DNA from: Puffinus mauretanicus
Taxonomy: Eukaryota; Chordata; Aves; Procellariiformes; Procellariidae
Assembly: GCA_023333565.1 (NCBI GenBank)
Contig: JAJKFH010001431.1
Location: forward strand, 1 to 64,000
Reading direction: 5' to 3'
Length of the DNA stretch: 64,000 bases
The notes beneath the pieces are model-generated. The model saw only the letters and a program-made list of their open reading frames with translations, did not search any database and was not told the origin of the DNA. Position numbers and translations under genes: made by a program. Shown one piece after another: positions 11,085 to 22,390 of this stretch. How positions within the stretch are numbered: position 1 is the first letter of the stretch; every line of letters begins with the position of its first letter.

Positions 11085-12750
11085 GAAACAGGCTCTTTAG
11101 GAATGGAAGTCTGTGAAGATGAGGAGAAGTTGCCCTTTATATGAGAGAGCAGCTGGAGTGCATGGATCTCTGCCTTGTGACAAATGATGAGCCAGCTGAG
11201 AGTTTATGTGTTAGGATTAGAGGGTGACACTATTGTGGGTATCTACTACAGACCACCTAACCAGGTGGAAGAAGATGAGCCCTTCTTCAGACACCTGGAA
11301 GAAGCCTCACATTTGCAGGCCCCGATACTCATGGGGGAACTGGTTGATGTCACTTTAATGTCACTCTTCATAATCTTTGAAAGGTCATGGCAATCTTGGG
11401 AGGTTCCTCGGGGCTTGAAGAAAGCAAATGTCACTCCTATCTTCAAGAAAGGCAAGAAGGAGGATCCAGAGAACTAGAGGCCGTTCAGCCTAACATTGAT
11501 CCCTAGGAACACGGTGGAGCAAATCCCAACCTACTTCCAAATATATGGAAGACAAGAAGGTGATTAGGAATATTCAGCATGAATTTATAAAAGGGAACTC
11601 ATGCTTAACCAACATAATAGCCTTCTACAATGAGGTGACTGGCTCGGAGGATCAGGGGAGCATAGTGGATGTTGTTTATTTTGACTTTAGCAAGGGTTTT
11701 GATGTTGTCCTTCATAACATGCTCATAAAACTGCAGTATGGACTAGATAAGTGGGCAGTGAGATGGATTGAAAACTGGCTGAACTGCTGGGCTTGAAAAG
11801 TTGTGATCAATGGCACACAGTCCAGCTGGAAGCCAGTCACTAGTGGTGTATCCCAGGGGTACAGTATAGGGGCTGATGGGACAGAGTGCACTCTGAGCAA
11901 GTCTGTGATGAAACAAAATGATACACCAGGTGGTTGTGCTGCCAGTCAGAGCAACCATGACAGGCTGAAGAAATGGGCCAACAGGATTATTCTGAAGTTC
12001 AACAAAGGGAAGCGCAAAGTCTTGCCCTGGGGAGGAATAATCCCATGCACCAGCACAGTCTGGGGGCGAACTGGCTAGAAAGCAGCTTTGCAAAAAAGGG
12101 CCTGGGGGTCCTGGTGGACAACAAGTTAAACATGAGCCAGCATCATGTCCTTGTGGCAAAGAAGGCCAGGAACTTCCTGGGCTGCATTAGGAAGAGCATC
12201 ACCAGGGGGCAGGAGAGGGGATCCTTCCCCTCTGCTCAGCCCTGGTGGGACACATCTGAAATGCTGTGTCCGGGTCTGGGCTCCCCAGTAAAAGAGAGAT
12301 GGACATACAGAAGTGAGTCCAGTGAAGGGCCACGAAGATTATTATGGGATTGGAGCATGTAACATACAAGGAAGGACTGAGAGAGCTGTGACTGTTCAGC
12401 CTGGAGAAGAGAAGGCTCAAGGGGATCTTATCAGTGTGTTTAAATGCCTGGGGTGGGGGATGAGATAAAGGAGGTGGAGATAGGCTCTTTCCCAGTGGTG
12501 CCCAGTGACAGGACAAGAAGCAACGGACATAAACTGAAACACAAGAAATTCCATTTAAACATAAGAAAAATACTTTTTTATTTGTGAGGATGGTTGAACA
12601 CTGCCATAGGTTGCCCAAAAAGGTGGTGGAGTCTCCATCCTTGAGGATATTCAAAACCCAACTGGACACAGCCCTGACGTAACCTGCTGTAGCTGACCTT
12701 GCTCTGAGCAGGAGGATTGGACTAAAGAGCCTCCAGAGCTGTGATTGTCA
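11085..12750 (+). mobile_element. CR1 LINE, 5'-truncated, ORF2 with internal deletions
   Basis: Begins inside the endonuclease domain (VGIYYRPPNQVEEDEPFF at about 11237-11290). It then jumps to the linker before the reverse transcriptase (VPRGLKKANVTPIFKKGKKE, 11403-11460). RT block A is recognisable as VYFDFSKGFDVVLHNMLI (11670-11725). A second deletion removes the segment between the block-B-like VSQG and DGTECTLSK, and the catalytic YADD-box region is replaced by unrelated residues. The thumb/C-terminal part (DRLKKWANRI, FNKGKRKVL, KGLGVLVDNKLNMSQ) and the tail (RLPKKVVESPSL-like, near 12610-12650) follow in several frames. The last octamers are missing or degenerate. It cannot encode an active enzyme. 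Confidence 0.93.
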
Positions 12751-15700
12751 TATCTGCAATTTCTCCTACCCACCAAAGTAGAGAAAACAACTATGAAAAT
12801 TAAAATAAATTCTGCCATGTAGAGGATCATGCTAACATTGCCAGTTATCTTCCAGTTAGCTTACTGAAAACTGGCTGCTCTGACAGAAAAAATGGGATAT
12901 ACAGTAGCCTATGACAGCTGACTATATAATGCTGTTCAGAATAACTAGATGCCTTGCTGTCCCCATCCTAGTGTCTGTTGTTATATCCAGCATTGAAGAT
13001 GGACATTGAAAGATGGTTTGTTTAAATGACCACTAACAAAATTGCTGTGGATGTGGAAAAAAAAAGTAATCATAAGGATTCTGAACTGAGGGGGAACATC
13101 ACATCTATTGGAACTCTGTTTTCAATGTTTCTTCAAACAGTTCTGCATGGTTTCATATTTGAAAAGTTTTTTCATAATCACCAAGGCTTTTTTTTTTTTT
13201 GCATTGGATGTGGGAAAATGATACAGTGAGATCAAAGGAAAACATTTCAGCAACTTCCATAACTCAGAGCCATAGTTCTTTTTCATTTCTGTTCATGGGA
13301 GAACTGCCTCCTGATAAGCTCATATCTTTTTTAATTGAATCTCTTGGAACTTATAGTGAGGAAAATAATTTGTATTTCTGGATTTTGGCACTTAAAAGAT
13401 TAGCTCCTTTTCCCTTAAATCCATCCAGATTATGTTAACTGTTTTTCTTCTATCTATCTTTTCATTCTTACCTGTAGAGCCTGCCAGGTCCCAGCAGATT
13501 TATGCTTTGTGATGCTGAAAATTGAAACTTTTACTGGAATTTTGTCTTCCTTAAGTATTGGTTGATATATTTAAAAATATTGTAGTTTATGATAAAACAA
13601 TAGAAATGGTATTACTTTGATTAGCATGGTCTTCAAAGTATGATCTCTCTGCTTGAAGTTTAAACTCGTAGTTTGAAAATTAATTATCTCACGAAGAGAT
13701 GCTGGTCTGAGAGGCTGCAAGAACATACAAAATTATAGTGGACATAAGTACCTAGGTTAGGAAAGGAGCCTCAAACAAATAATTGAAGCAATTGGCAGGC
13801 AAATGTGTCTCAGGAAATGAGAGTCCGAATTTTCTGGCAAAAATTAAAGTCGAATAATAAAACACTTAAACCTCTTAAAAAAGCTTAATAAACAAGGATT
13901 GTCTCTAGTAGCATGGTAAATACATGCTGTTGCATCTGAATTACAGACTAGGTCACCTGCATTCTCCATCAGTTGTTGCATTGAGATTTAATAGCAAAGC
14001 CTCAAGGGCAAGGTTACCGGACTAAACAACCTGTGCAATTTCTGTGGGCTACAGAAACATACTGTGTGTGAAACCAAGAATTTATGATTCATCTAATTCA
14101 AGTCTTAACAGTCTGATAAAAAATTATTATCAGTCTAGGTAAGAAGATACTTAGACTTATAGTCAAATTATCCAATTACTACTGCTTATGCCCAATAATG
14201 AAACTATTAAAAATGATAGACACAAGCTTTCTAGTACCTATGCCTTATGCTGATGCTGTGTTCTCCCTTCTAATGCATGTCTGGGTCCTGAGTCAATGGT
14301 GCTATTCCTCCTCAAAAGAAAGGGTTATGGCAAGTCATCAGCATCCCAGTTTTTTGATAGGAGGAATGTGATGTTTATGTTGATGATTTCTTCCCCTTCA
14401 CAAGGGGGTCCTCCTTGGGTCTATTTGGCATCACGTTTATACATTCGCTAACACAGTTGGCTTTTTCTTCTTTGGTCTGCATTTCCGCATTATATCCAAA
14501 TCTAGTATAAATGATATGTTTTGCATATGTTTTATGTCTCTGGTTGGAGGTGGGGGGCTGTTACAATGCTGTTTTTATTCAGCAGCCTTTAAGCTATGGC
14601 TTTCTGATAATCTAAATAATGTTTTACTGGCATAACCTAGTTGAGCATATATGCTTGTTCTGAGAACATTAATAGTTTACAAATATAACAGTGTCCTAGA
14701 AGGCATTATATATAAACACATACAGAATCAGATACAATGTTCTAGTAACAACTTGTCACCAGTATCTGCTAGTTATGTCAATATTACTCATATGTTATCA
14801 CAGTTATTTCACAACACAGTGGTTGTCATAGCTGTAATCTAGACTGCTTGTCCCTGATCAAGAATAAAGACAACAAATGTGGTTTAGCAATTCTGCAATA
14901 TCATTAAGCCATTTGGGAAATTACCTACCAAAAAACCTGCCAACCCCCCCACACTGGGAGATTCATTTCTAAAAGTCACTTCCTGATCAGGATTAAAACA
15001 TTAATATAGATGCACCCAATGAATTAACAGTGGAAATAATTGTAAAGTGTCTGAATTGCTAAAACACGAGTTCTGTATTTAATTTCCTGTTATCCATGAA
15101 GAAGGTAAGTGACAAGATTACCTTTACAACACCCTCCTGATAAACCCGCATATCAATTTGCTTTGGGGTCTCCAACAATCCACTGTCATGTTTTAAAGAT
15201 TCCAGTGCACTGAAATACTCTAGAGATATGGACTTCTCACTCTTCAGAACTCCCTATTTCATATTTAATGTTGAGTTATGTACGTGATTGGCTTTGTTAC
15301 TGCACTAACTGCCTCTTCAGACAGCAAACTGCGTAAGAACCTGTAAAATTACAGTCACCTGCAGTCACAATTGTAAGCTTCACCAGAACTTAAGTCACTC
15401 TGCTGGCATTGTTGCAAAATGTCTCTGTCTCTGAGAACTGCAGAGTTTTACCCTGAACTATTATTCATATTTTACCAAGCATTGCCAAAGCCTCCAAGTA
15501 TGAATTTGGATTTGAAAGAACTGTCCTCATCTCTATATACAGCGAGGAATTCTAGAACCCTCCTTCAACTAAATAGTGGCTCACGGGGAGCACAAATTGA
15601 AACTTGACATGTAAGAAAGCAGACAAAAAAGTTTTATGTTACTTGTAACTGCTGTTCTTCAAAGTATGTCAACTATATGTGTTATTCACAGACCCTTTTC

Positions 15701-16270
15701 TGTCAAATCTGACAATCTTAAAATCTGAGAGTTGAGAAGAATTAGAAAGAAAAAAGCACGTGCTGAATCATTGATGGACATGCATTTAAAAAAGAGCTAG
15801 AGCTCACTGCAGACAAACTGCAGAGACAAAATTTGTCTGGATTTCACTGCTCAGACTTATAAACACCTACAACATACATATCAGCAAATCACCACAAAGA
15901 AAATCGATTACAGGAAAATAACTTTTTCATTCATTACCTAACCTCATCTGCTCATGGTCTGTTTATTCATATAAATTGCCATTAGTGCTAGTAATTTGGC
16001 TCAATACCCTTGTGTTTGATATCTTCTGTTGACAGAAGAAAACAGAACATTAGTCCAAAGGGTTTATTCTGACATGATTAGATACCACAGTTCAGACAAA
16101 TACGTTGTTTGGCTAGTTTCTAGTTGAGATATTTTTAGCATACACTTTTGTTTCCCCTTACTCCATATGGATAGTTGCTGAAAGACTCAATCCGTAAAGT
16201 TTTCTAGGAGGAATATGAATGTAGTGACGCTGGAGTAGGGGAACTTTAACGTATATGGTGTAGTATGGAA
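12751..16270. other. Intronic DNA, no gene recognised
   Basis: AT-rich unique sequence with several T runs. Nothing here resembles an exon flanked by good splice sites, a structured RNA or a preserved transposon. Confidence 0.6.
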
Positions 16271-16525
16271 TATAGAATTATTGAATCATTCAGGTTGGAA
16301 GGGATCTCAGGAGGTCCCTGGTTCAACTTTCTGCTTAAAACAGAATGAGCTATGAGATTAGACCAGGTTGCAGGGGCTTTACCTAGTCAGGTCTTGAAAA
16401 TCTCAAAGGATGGAATCTGGACAACCTCTCTCAAGGCAACCTGGTAGAAGCTGTCTTGTTTCAGTTTATGTCTCATCCTCCTCTCATGATACACCACCAT
16501 GAAGAAGAAATCTGTTTTGGACAAA
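16271..16525 (-). mobile_element. CR1 LINE 3' fragment
   Basis: Reverse-oriented CR1 tail. The + strand reads ATAGAATTATTGAATCATTC, then GGTTGGAAGGGATCTCAGG, then the usual reversed ORF2 C-terminus. The octamer tail is degenerate and the copy is diverged. It ends in the reversed region that normally reads 'CCTGTC(A/G)CTGGGCACCA'. Confidence 0.85.
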
Positions 16526-16798
16526 AGAGGCAATGAATGGGGTGAAATAAGGACCAAGAAAAGATGAGCATAGTGGTACTAGCAAAAGCCAATTTATCAA
16601 AAACCTTTCTTGAAAAGGTTCAATCACAGCACAGAGCCAACAAAAAAATAGCAGTGGGCATTGCCAGAGACAATAAGTGCAATGACTTTTAAGAGCAGTA
16701 GAAGAATTGAAACAAATTGAGAGAGAATAAAAACCTTACATGATGAGTTTGGCTCATTTATTTAGGGGAGGCATGGACTTCTAAACAAGAAACATAGC

Positions 16799-17070
16799 AA
16801 AATCATAGCATAATTTAAGTTGGAAGGGACCTCTGGAGATCATTTGGTTCATTTCACTGCTCAAAGCAGGGCCAAACTCTCATTTAGATCCAACTTTAAA
16901 GGTCTACCTGGTTGCTCAGGGCCCTGTCCCCAGTCAAGTTTTAAGAATCTTTAGTGGGTGGAGATTCCACAAGCTCTCTGGTCAACTTGTTTTAATGTTT
17001 GACCATCATAATTGTGAAACATTTTTTTTCCTTGGACTTGATCAGAATTTCTCACATTGTAATTTAGGAG
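16799..17070 (-). mobile_element. CR1 LINE 3' fragment
   Basis: A second reverse-oriented CR1 tail. It begins AATCATAGCATAATTTAAG and continues GTTGGAAGGGACCTCTGGAG. Both this and the copy 270 bases to the left start at their own 3' terminus, so they are two separate insertions and not one broken element. Confidence 0.83.
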
Positions 17071-20000
17071 GCAGCTGTAGCTGCTGTCAACATGTATATT
17101 GCTGTCATTATTTTTGGTGCCATTGATAGTGGCATGACTATGACTGACCTTAGTCTGAGAACTGCTCACTGTAGCACTGAGTGGGACTGAAGAGTCACTG
17201 ACTTTCTAATGCAAAAGGCTGGTGGCAGAACTGGAAATATTTTGTGCCTCCTTGGATCTCACCTGTACAGCAGCAGTATCAGCCTTTCTTTAAACTAGTC
17301 TGAGCTCTGTTAAAGATCTGTGTATGTGGATATTATATTATTCCTGGAGAAGAGGAATTGAGAGTGCAAAAACCATGTTACGTATGTTTTTTTATCACAG
17401 TACTAAAAGTAGGATAGAAGAATAACAAAAGATATTTTCAGATTATGTTCTTTACATGGAATTGATAGGATATGGCCTAGGCATGCCAGCTAGAAGTGGA
17501 GCCAAATGTCACACACTGGCTGTTGGACTTCAAAGCAAATAAGATGCTAAAACTTTCCAGGGTGGTGCAAAAAGAAAAGGTTGTTCGTTTAGTAAGAAAT
17601 TAAGTTTGTCTTGTTGACTTGGCTTTGTTCATCAATGAACATTAAGGGTAAAACATTCAAAGTTGTAAGATTATACATGAGGGAAGAGAATGCCAGATAC
17701 TAACTAATTTGATGCAAACTACCAAGGAGCATTCAGACATTAATATTTTTTTTTACTACCAATCTAGGACATACTGATTGATTTTAAGAGAAAATATTTT
17801 TCTTCCATTACATAATGCATACCTATATATTGTTGTTTCGTCACAAATATCGATTCAGTTGTTTTTATTATTTTTTATTTTTGCATGAGTTGGAAAGAAG
17901 AGAAATCACCTTTTCTAAAGTATTTCAAAACAGTTACTTAACTTTTGGTATTTACAGAAAGATGTATTCTGATTTTTCTTAAGCTAAATAGAAGCTTGGA
18001 CCTCCTGAATATGGAAATCAATATGAGCTCTACCTGAAAAACTGAAAGATACAATTTAGGTCAGAACTGTAGCTAAATTTTTCCCTCAGTGTCATTCACC
18101 TTTGATACGCTATAACACTGTTTCTGTGTTTCTATAGTACTCGTGCTTCTGTTGCAAACTAAGCAGACAACCAAAAGAAATCTTTCAAGTTGATCTCATT
18201 TCTTTTCAGGGTACAGCATACCATCTTTTCAGTTTCTGTTACTAATGGAAATCTTAAGTATGAGATGTCTCAATTTTCTGTTATATGTTATTATTCTATC
18301 ATTTATTTGTATTTCTTAGCTTTGACTAATAAATTTGTTTAAACCCTGAAAATATCATTAATTGGGGTTTAGTAGCATTCATGTCATTCCATAAATGTGG
18401 AATTGCTGTTATTTGAGTGGAAGTACATGTGAACTCTCTAGTTTACAAATGAATGTAATCCTCAATCAATGTCATAGATTGTGAAGAGTGTTTCTGTAAG
18501 TGTTATTTCATGAATATTCTAATTTTGTTAGGGGTTTTTTTAGTTATTGCAAGATATTGTAACTCTTAATTTGGATATGTGCATATCCTAATGACTATTT
18601 ACAAGAAGGTAGATGTTATTTTTACCTTATCAGAGAGAATAATCAGCATTAGCTAATGTATATAGATGCCTACACTATTCTGGCAATTGAATTGTATAAC
18701 TTAAGTGACTATATCAAAATTTAGATAAACAATTTTAATTTTAAGGATCTATCAGATAAAAACCTTACATTACAGTGCCTTTCATTTGTAGTCTTGGTAC
18801 CATGATGTTTGCATTCTTGGTCACCACTGATTTACACTTTTACGTCCTCTTCAATGTGCATGTGCTGCATATTCTTGAGATGATAGTTCTCAAGCGGTAG
18901 GAATGCGGAGGAAAAAATAGAAATGTTGATACAGTCCCAAGAATCTTTTATTATGATTTAACTTCTGTCTCCATGGAGAACATTTGCCTGTGTCAATATG
19001 ATACATCCTGAAAACCAAACAGGTAAAAGGTGTTAATTTTCAATATTAAAATATTCGTGGAATTGAAGTACAGTGAACTATAGCTGTCTCCTGAGAAGAG
19101 GGAAGAAAAACTTCATACAAATGTTTTTGACAATAGAGCTTAGTGAGAATGATCACCATTACAGTAGAGAGAGGGGAAACATCATCTCATCATAGGACCA
19201 GGAATTGAATCTTTATCAAAGCTACAGCATTAAAACTAGTCCTTAGAGGAAAGGAAAATATTTAAAACTTATTTATTTCCTTTTTTTATCAAACCAACTC
19301 ATAGCTTTAGCTGTGATGCAAGGTATGACAGTGCCTTAGCAAGGCTTTTACAGATGTTCAGTGACTTTATCAGGGGTCTTAAAGTGGATGTTAAATTGTG
19401 TGGAGTTACACAATACAGTGATACCTTGGATAACTCTTAAGATTGGTTGATAAAAATAAGTACATTCGTTGTGGCCCTTTTATTATTAAAAAGGCAAAAG
19501 TAAGCAGGGCGTTGTAAAGAGGTAAATTATTTTATAAGAAAGTAACAAAGGCTTGTTTCCCAATGATGTCTATCTCTCATTCCCTTTTACCTGGGTAAGA
19601 ATGCTACCTGTTTTCTCTCTTCCCCCTTTCCCAAACCCTCCTATACCTGCTAACTATTGTCTGGGAGAGAAGTACATGCTGTTGCTGTTTCTGAGCTAAC
19701 TGGACAGATAGTACAGGCAGGCAGAGTAGCTTGCAACAGATCAAATAGAACACTTAACTGATATATTCTTGTTACCACCCCACCCTCAGTGGAATATTAA
19801 TTGAGGTCTGCCTTCTTTAACTGGCTGCAGGTTTTCACAAAGCTTCTAGGACTCTAACTGTATCCCTTTAAAACTCTGAAAATTTTTTGCAATTGACCAA
19901 TGTACTCAAAAGTTATAGAAGGCAGAGTATACATCCTTAGAGAAGCCTGATTAGTTTCTTTCCTTAGAATACCAGGCTAAAAATAGACTAAACATCAATT

Positions 20001-21437
20001 TAAAATCTTCTTTATTTTTTATTTTCCTTATGAAGTGGTGATAATGGTTCTATAATTAGAGTGGAAACAATCTTCCCATTTTAAGTGTAGAAAGAATGCG
20101 ATTCCCTGAGACTGTGCCCACTTTCCAAGAAGTTTGGTGAAACTCAAAAGAAGAGTTTTTATATTACATTATGCAATGTAATTGTAGCAGTTTGTTGTTC
20201 ATGGTACTAGATTTTCTGATGCACTCTGGTCTCTTGGTATCTGTATTAAGGAGCTGGAACTCAATAAATAAAAAATGCCCATGGAAAGTTTCCAATTACT
20301 AATTATCAACATTAGTAATCAACCTATTTATCACCCTAGTCTATGATGTGTACTTTTCAACTCTTAGTGTGGATAGTTTATTTGGTTTTGGAACAATTAC
20401 TTTTGACTAACATATAGAGCCAGTGATCTTTCATTTCAATTTATCTGCACAATTTTGAGACCATTTTCTATTTGGGAGTTTTATTAATAGTTTTAATATT
20501 AACACTCTTTTCTAGATACTATGTGGAGCAGGTTCTTCATAGTTCCACCTTAATTTATTTCCTTTTTTTAGTTCATTGATAAATTTCAGGAATACATTTT
20601 TCAATAAATATTGTTTTATGGTGGTATCCTGGAGGTCAAGACACTCATCTGTGATATGGAAACCTTAGATTTTTACAGAGTTATACCACTGGAACAGATG
20701 CATTTGGGGTATGATGTAATCCTTATTTAATCAATTGAAACAGTATTGTCAAGGGTTCTGGAACCACAGTGTGTTGTAGTAGATGTTGAAACTGTTGACG
20801 TTTATAGGAACCACTTTTATACAAGATATACAAGAAAGAAGATAAGATAAAAATAACGATTAGGGCAACTCCCTGTTGAAACTAGATACCTTCATTCCAG
20901 TCCCTGCTCAGAATAGTGTATGTAGCGTATAAAACTGGTACAGCTACATCAGGAGATGCTAGTAAAAAAGCATCCCAATATCGTGTAGTCCCATGCCTAG
21001 GGCATTCTCCCTTCTCCGCCAGAACCAGCCCTTTTGTTGTGTAAGGAGTCTGTTATACACAGTAAATTGGAGGTGTCAGTTTAAACTGAATTGAGCATGA
21101 ATGTGGATGTTACAACACAAAAAAGTGGGGTGAATTAGACATAATTTGACTGAAAAACAGCATAACATCTAAAAGAACCACTTTTTTTCTGGAAAGGATA
21201 TGCACATTGTGCATACCTTTGTGCGTGCCATTGTGCATACCTTTCAGTTTCTCCTAATTAAAAAAGCCCTTGTTCGTTTTTGAGAATCTTCAAATCACCA
21301 TGAAAAGAAAATTATCATTAAGTTTTATGCATTCACTGTGTAGGTAGTTATGGCTAGTTTGCTAATAAAATATACTGAAGATACTCTGTTTCTGTCCTTT
21401 GACTTTCACCTGTGAGTATCTTTATGCTTCCTACTAA
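17071..21437. other. Intronic DNA, no gene recognised
   Basis: AT-rich unique sequence. One small direct duplication occurs at 21206-21247. I found no coding or RNA features. Confidence 0.6.
21206..21247. repeat. Direct duplication with 24-bp period
   Basis: The 15-mer ATTGTGCATACCTTT occurs at 21206 and again at 21230. This is a short tandem duplication, without a known role. Confidence 0.75.
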
Positions 21438-22390
21438 GCTCAAAACTGGAGGAGGTTAAGATTCTGCTCCCATCAGCACCCTAGCAGATCAGCTCCTGAG
21501 GTGATGTGGACCATAAAAAGAGGAAATAATCATGATGAGGAAAAGAAAATACACAGTTGGTCATATTTGCTGGAAGATAAAGAAAAAAGCTCTACATCTG
21601 TCATGGGGATTCTTGGAATGCAAAGAATGAAACAAGCTCCAAAAATTTGCAAAAACTGTGTTTTGACTAGCTAGATAGAAGATGTCTTCCTATGCAAAAA
21701 AAAATCTTCAAGAAGATTCCTGTGAATGAACCATAGAAAAACTTAGGTCAATCTTCTGTGTTATTCAAGTCTAGATGGAATAAAAGATGTATGTAACAAA
21801 GAAAAAATCATATCTAGCTGAGTCTATAATTACATAAATATATAGGACAGGTAGGCTAGCAAGCTGCTGAAGTGACATTTTAAGGTCTAATTAACTTATG
21901 CGGAAAGAAACTGAGGAAATTACAACTGAAGCAGTTGGACAATGCATGTCAGTGAATGATGACAGCGCTGAAAAGAATCTGAGTCTCAGACTTCTTTTCA
22001 AAATGGCAAAAAAGGCCAAAAACCCCTGTCAGTACTCTCCAGTCTAAAACTAATCGGCTTACTGAAAAGGGAGAGATTTGTAATATTTCAAGACATTTTT
22101 GATAAAATTACAGAAATAATGGATCACAAAAACAATACTAAGATTAAAAAAAAAAAAAAAGGGCTTTGACATTCAGTAAGAAAAGTTAATCCAGCTCTAC
22201 TTCACCCCATACCTGAGACATCATGATGTCCAAACAGTTAATATCGACTCCAAATGGTCTTTTAAAAAATGATGGTAGAACTCACAGTTCATTAACTTTA
22301 GGTACTTCTGAAGAAAATTCAGCAATTTCAGCAAAAGAAGAGGAGGCTTCAGAAAAGATCTCAAGGCAAAGAGTGATTAAATCAATTTAA
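21438..22390 (+). pseudogene. Possible decayed intronless coding sequence, unidentified
   Basis: Three consecutive same-strand segments read as plausible protein, each in a different frame. The first, about 21438-21674, contains WTIKRGNNHDEEKK and SWSYLLEDKEKSSTS. The second is 21898-22047 (49 codons, MRKETEEITTEAVGQCM... ending at TAA). The third is 22223-22390 (55 codons, MMSKQLISTPNGLLKN, later SAKEEEASEKISRQRV); in-frame sequence upstream of its ATG reads KRALTFSKKS before a stop. Between them one-base frame shifts restore readable Lys/Glu/Ser-rich text such as KTPVSTLQSKTNRLTEKGEI. This style suits a low-complexity nuclear protein and would fit an old retrocopy with frameshifts. I do not recognise the parent. 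A-rich DNA can imitate Lys/Glu-rich protein, so chance is a real alternative. Confidence 0.3.
22146..22160. repeat. Poly(A) run, 15 bases
   Basis: Uninterrupted A15 within the A-rich tract. Confidence 0.9.

Noticed and set aside
11743..12669. Long minus-strand open frames (138 and 156 codons)
   Set aside because: They are the reverse complement of the CR1 ORF2 region, hence antisense shadows of a dead LINE.
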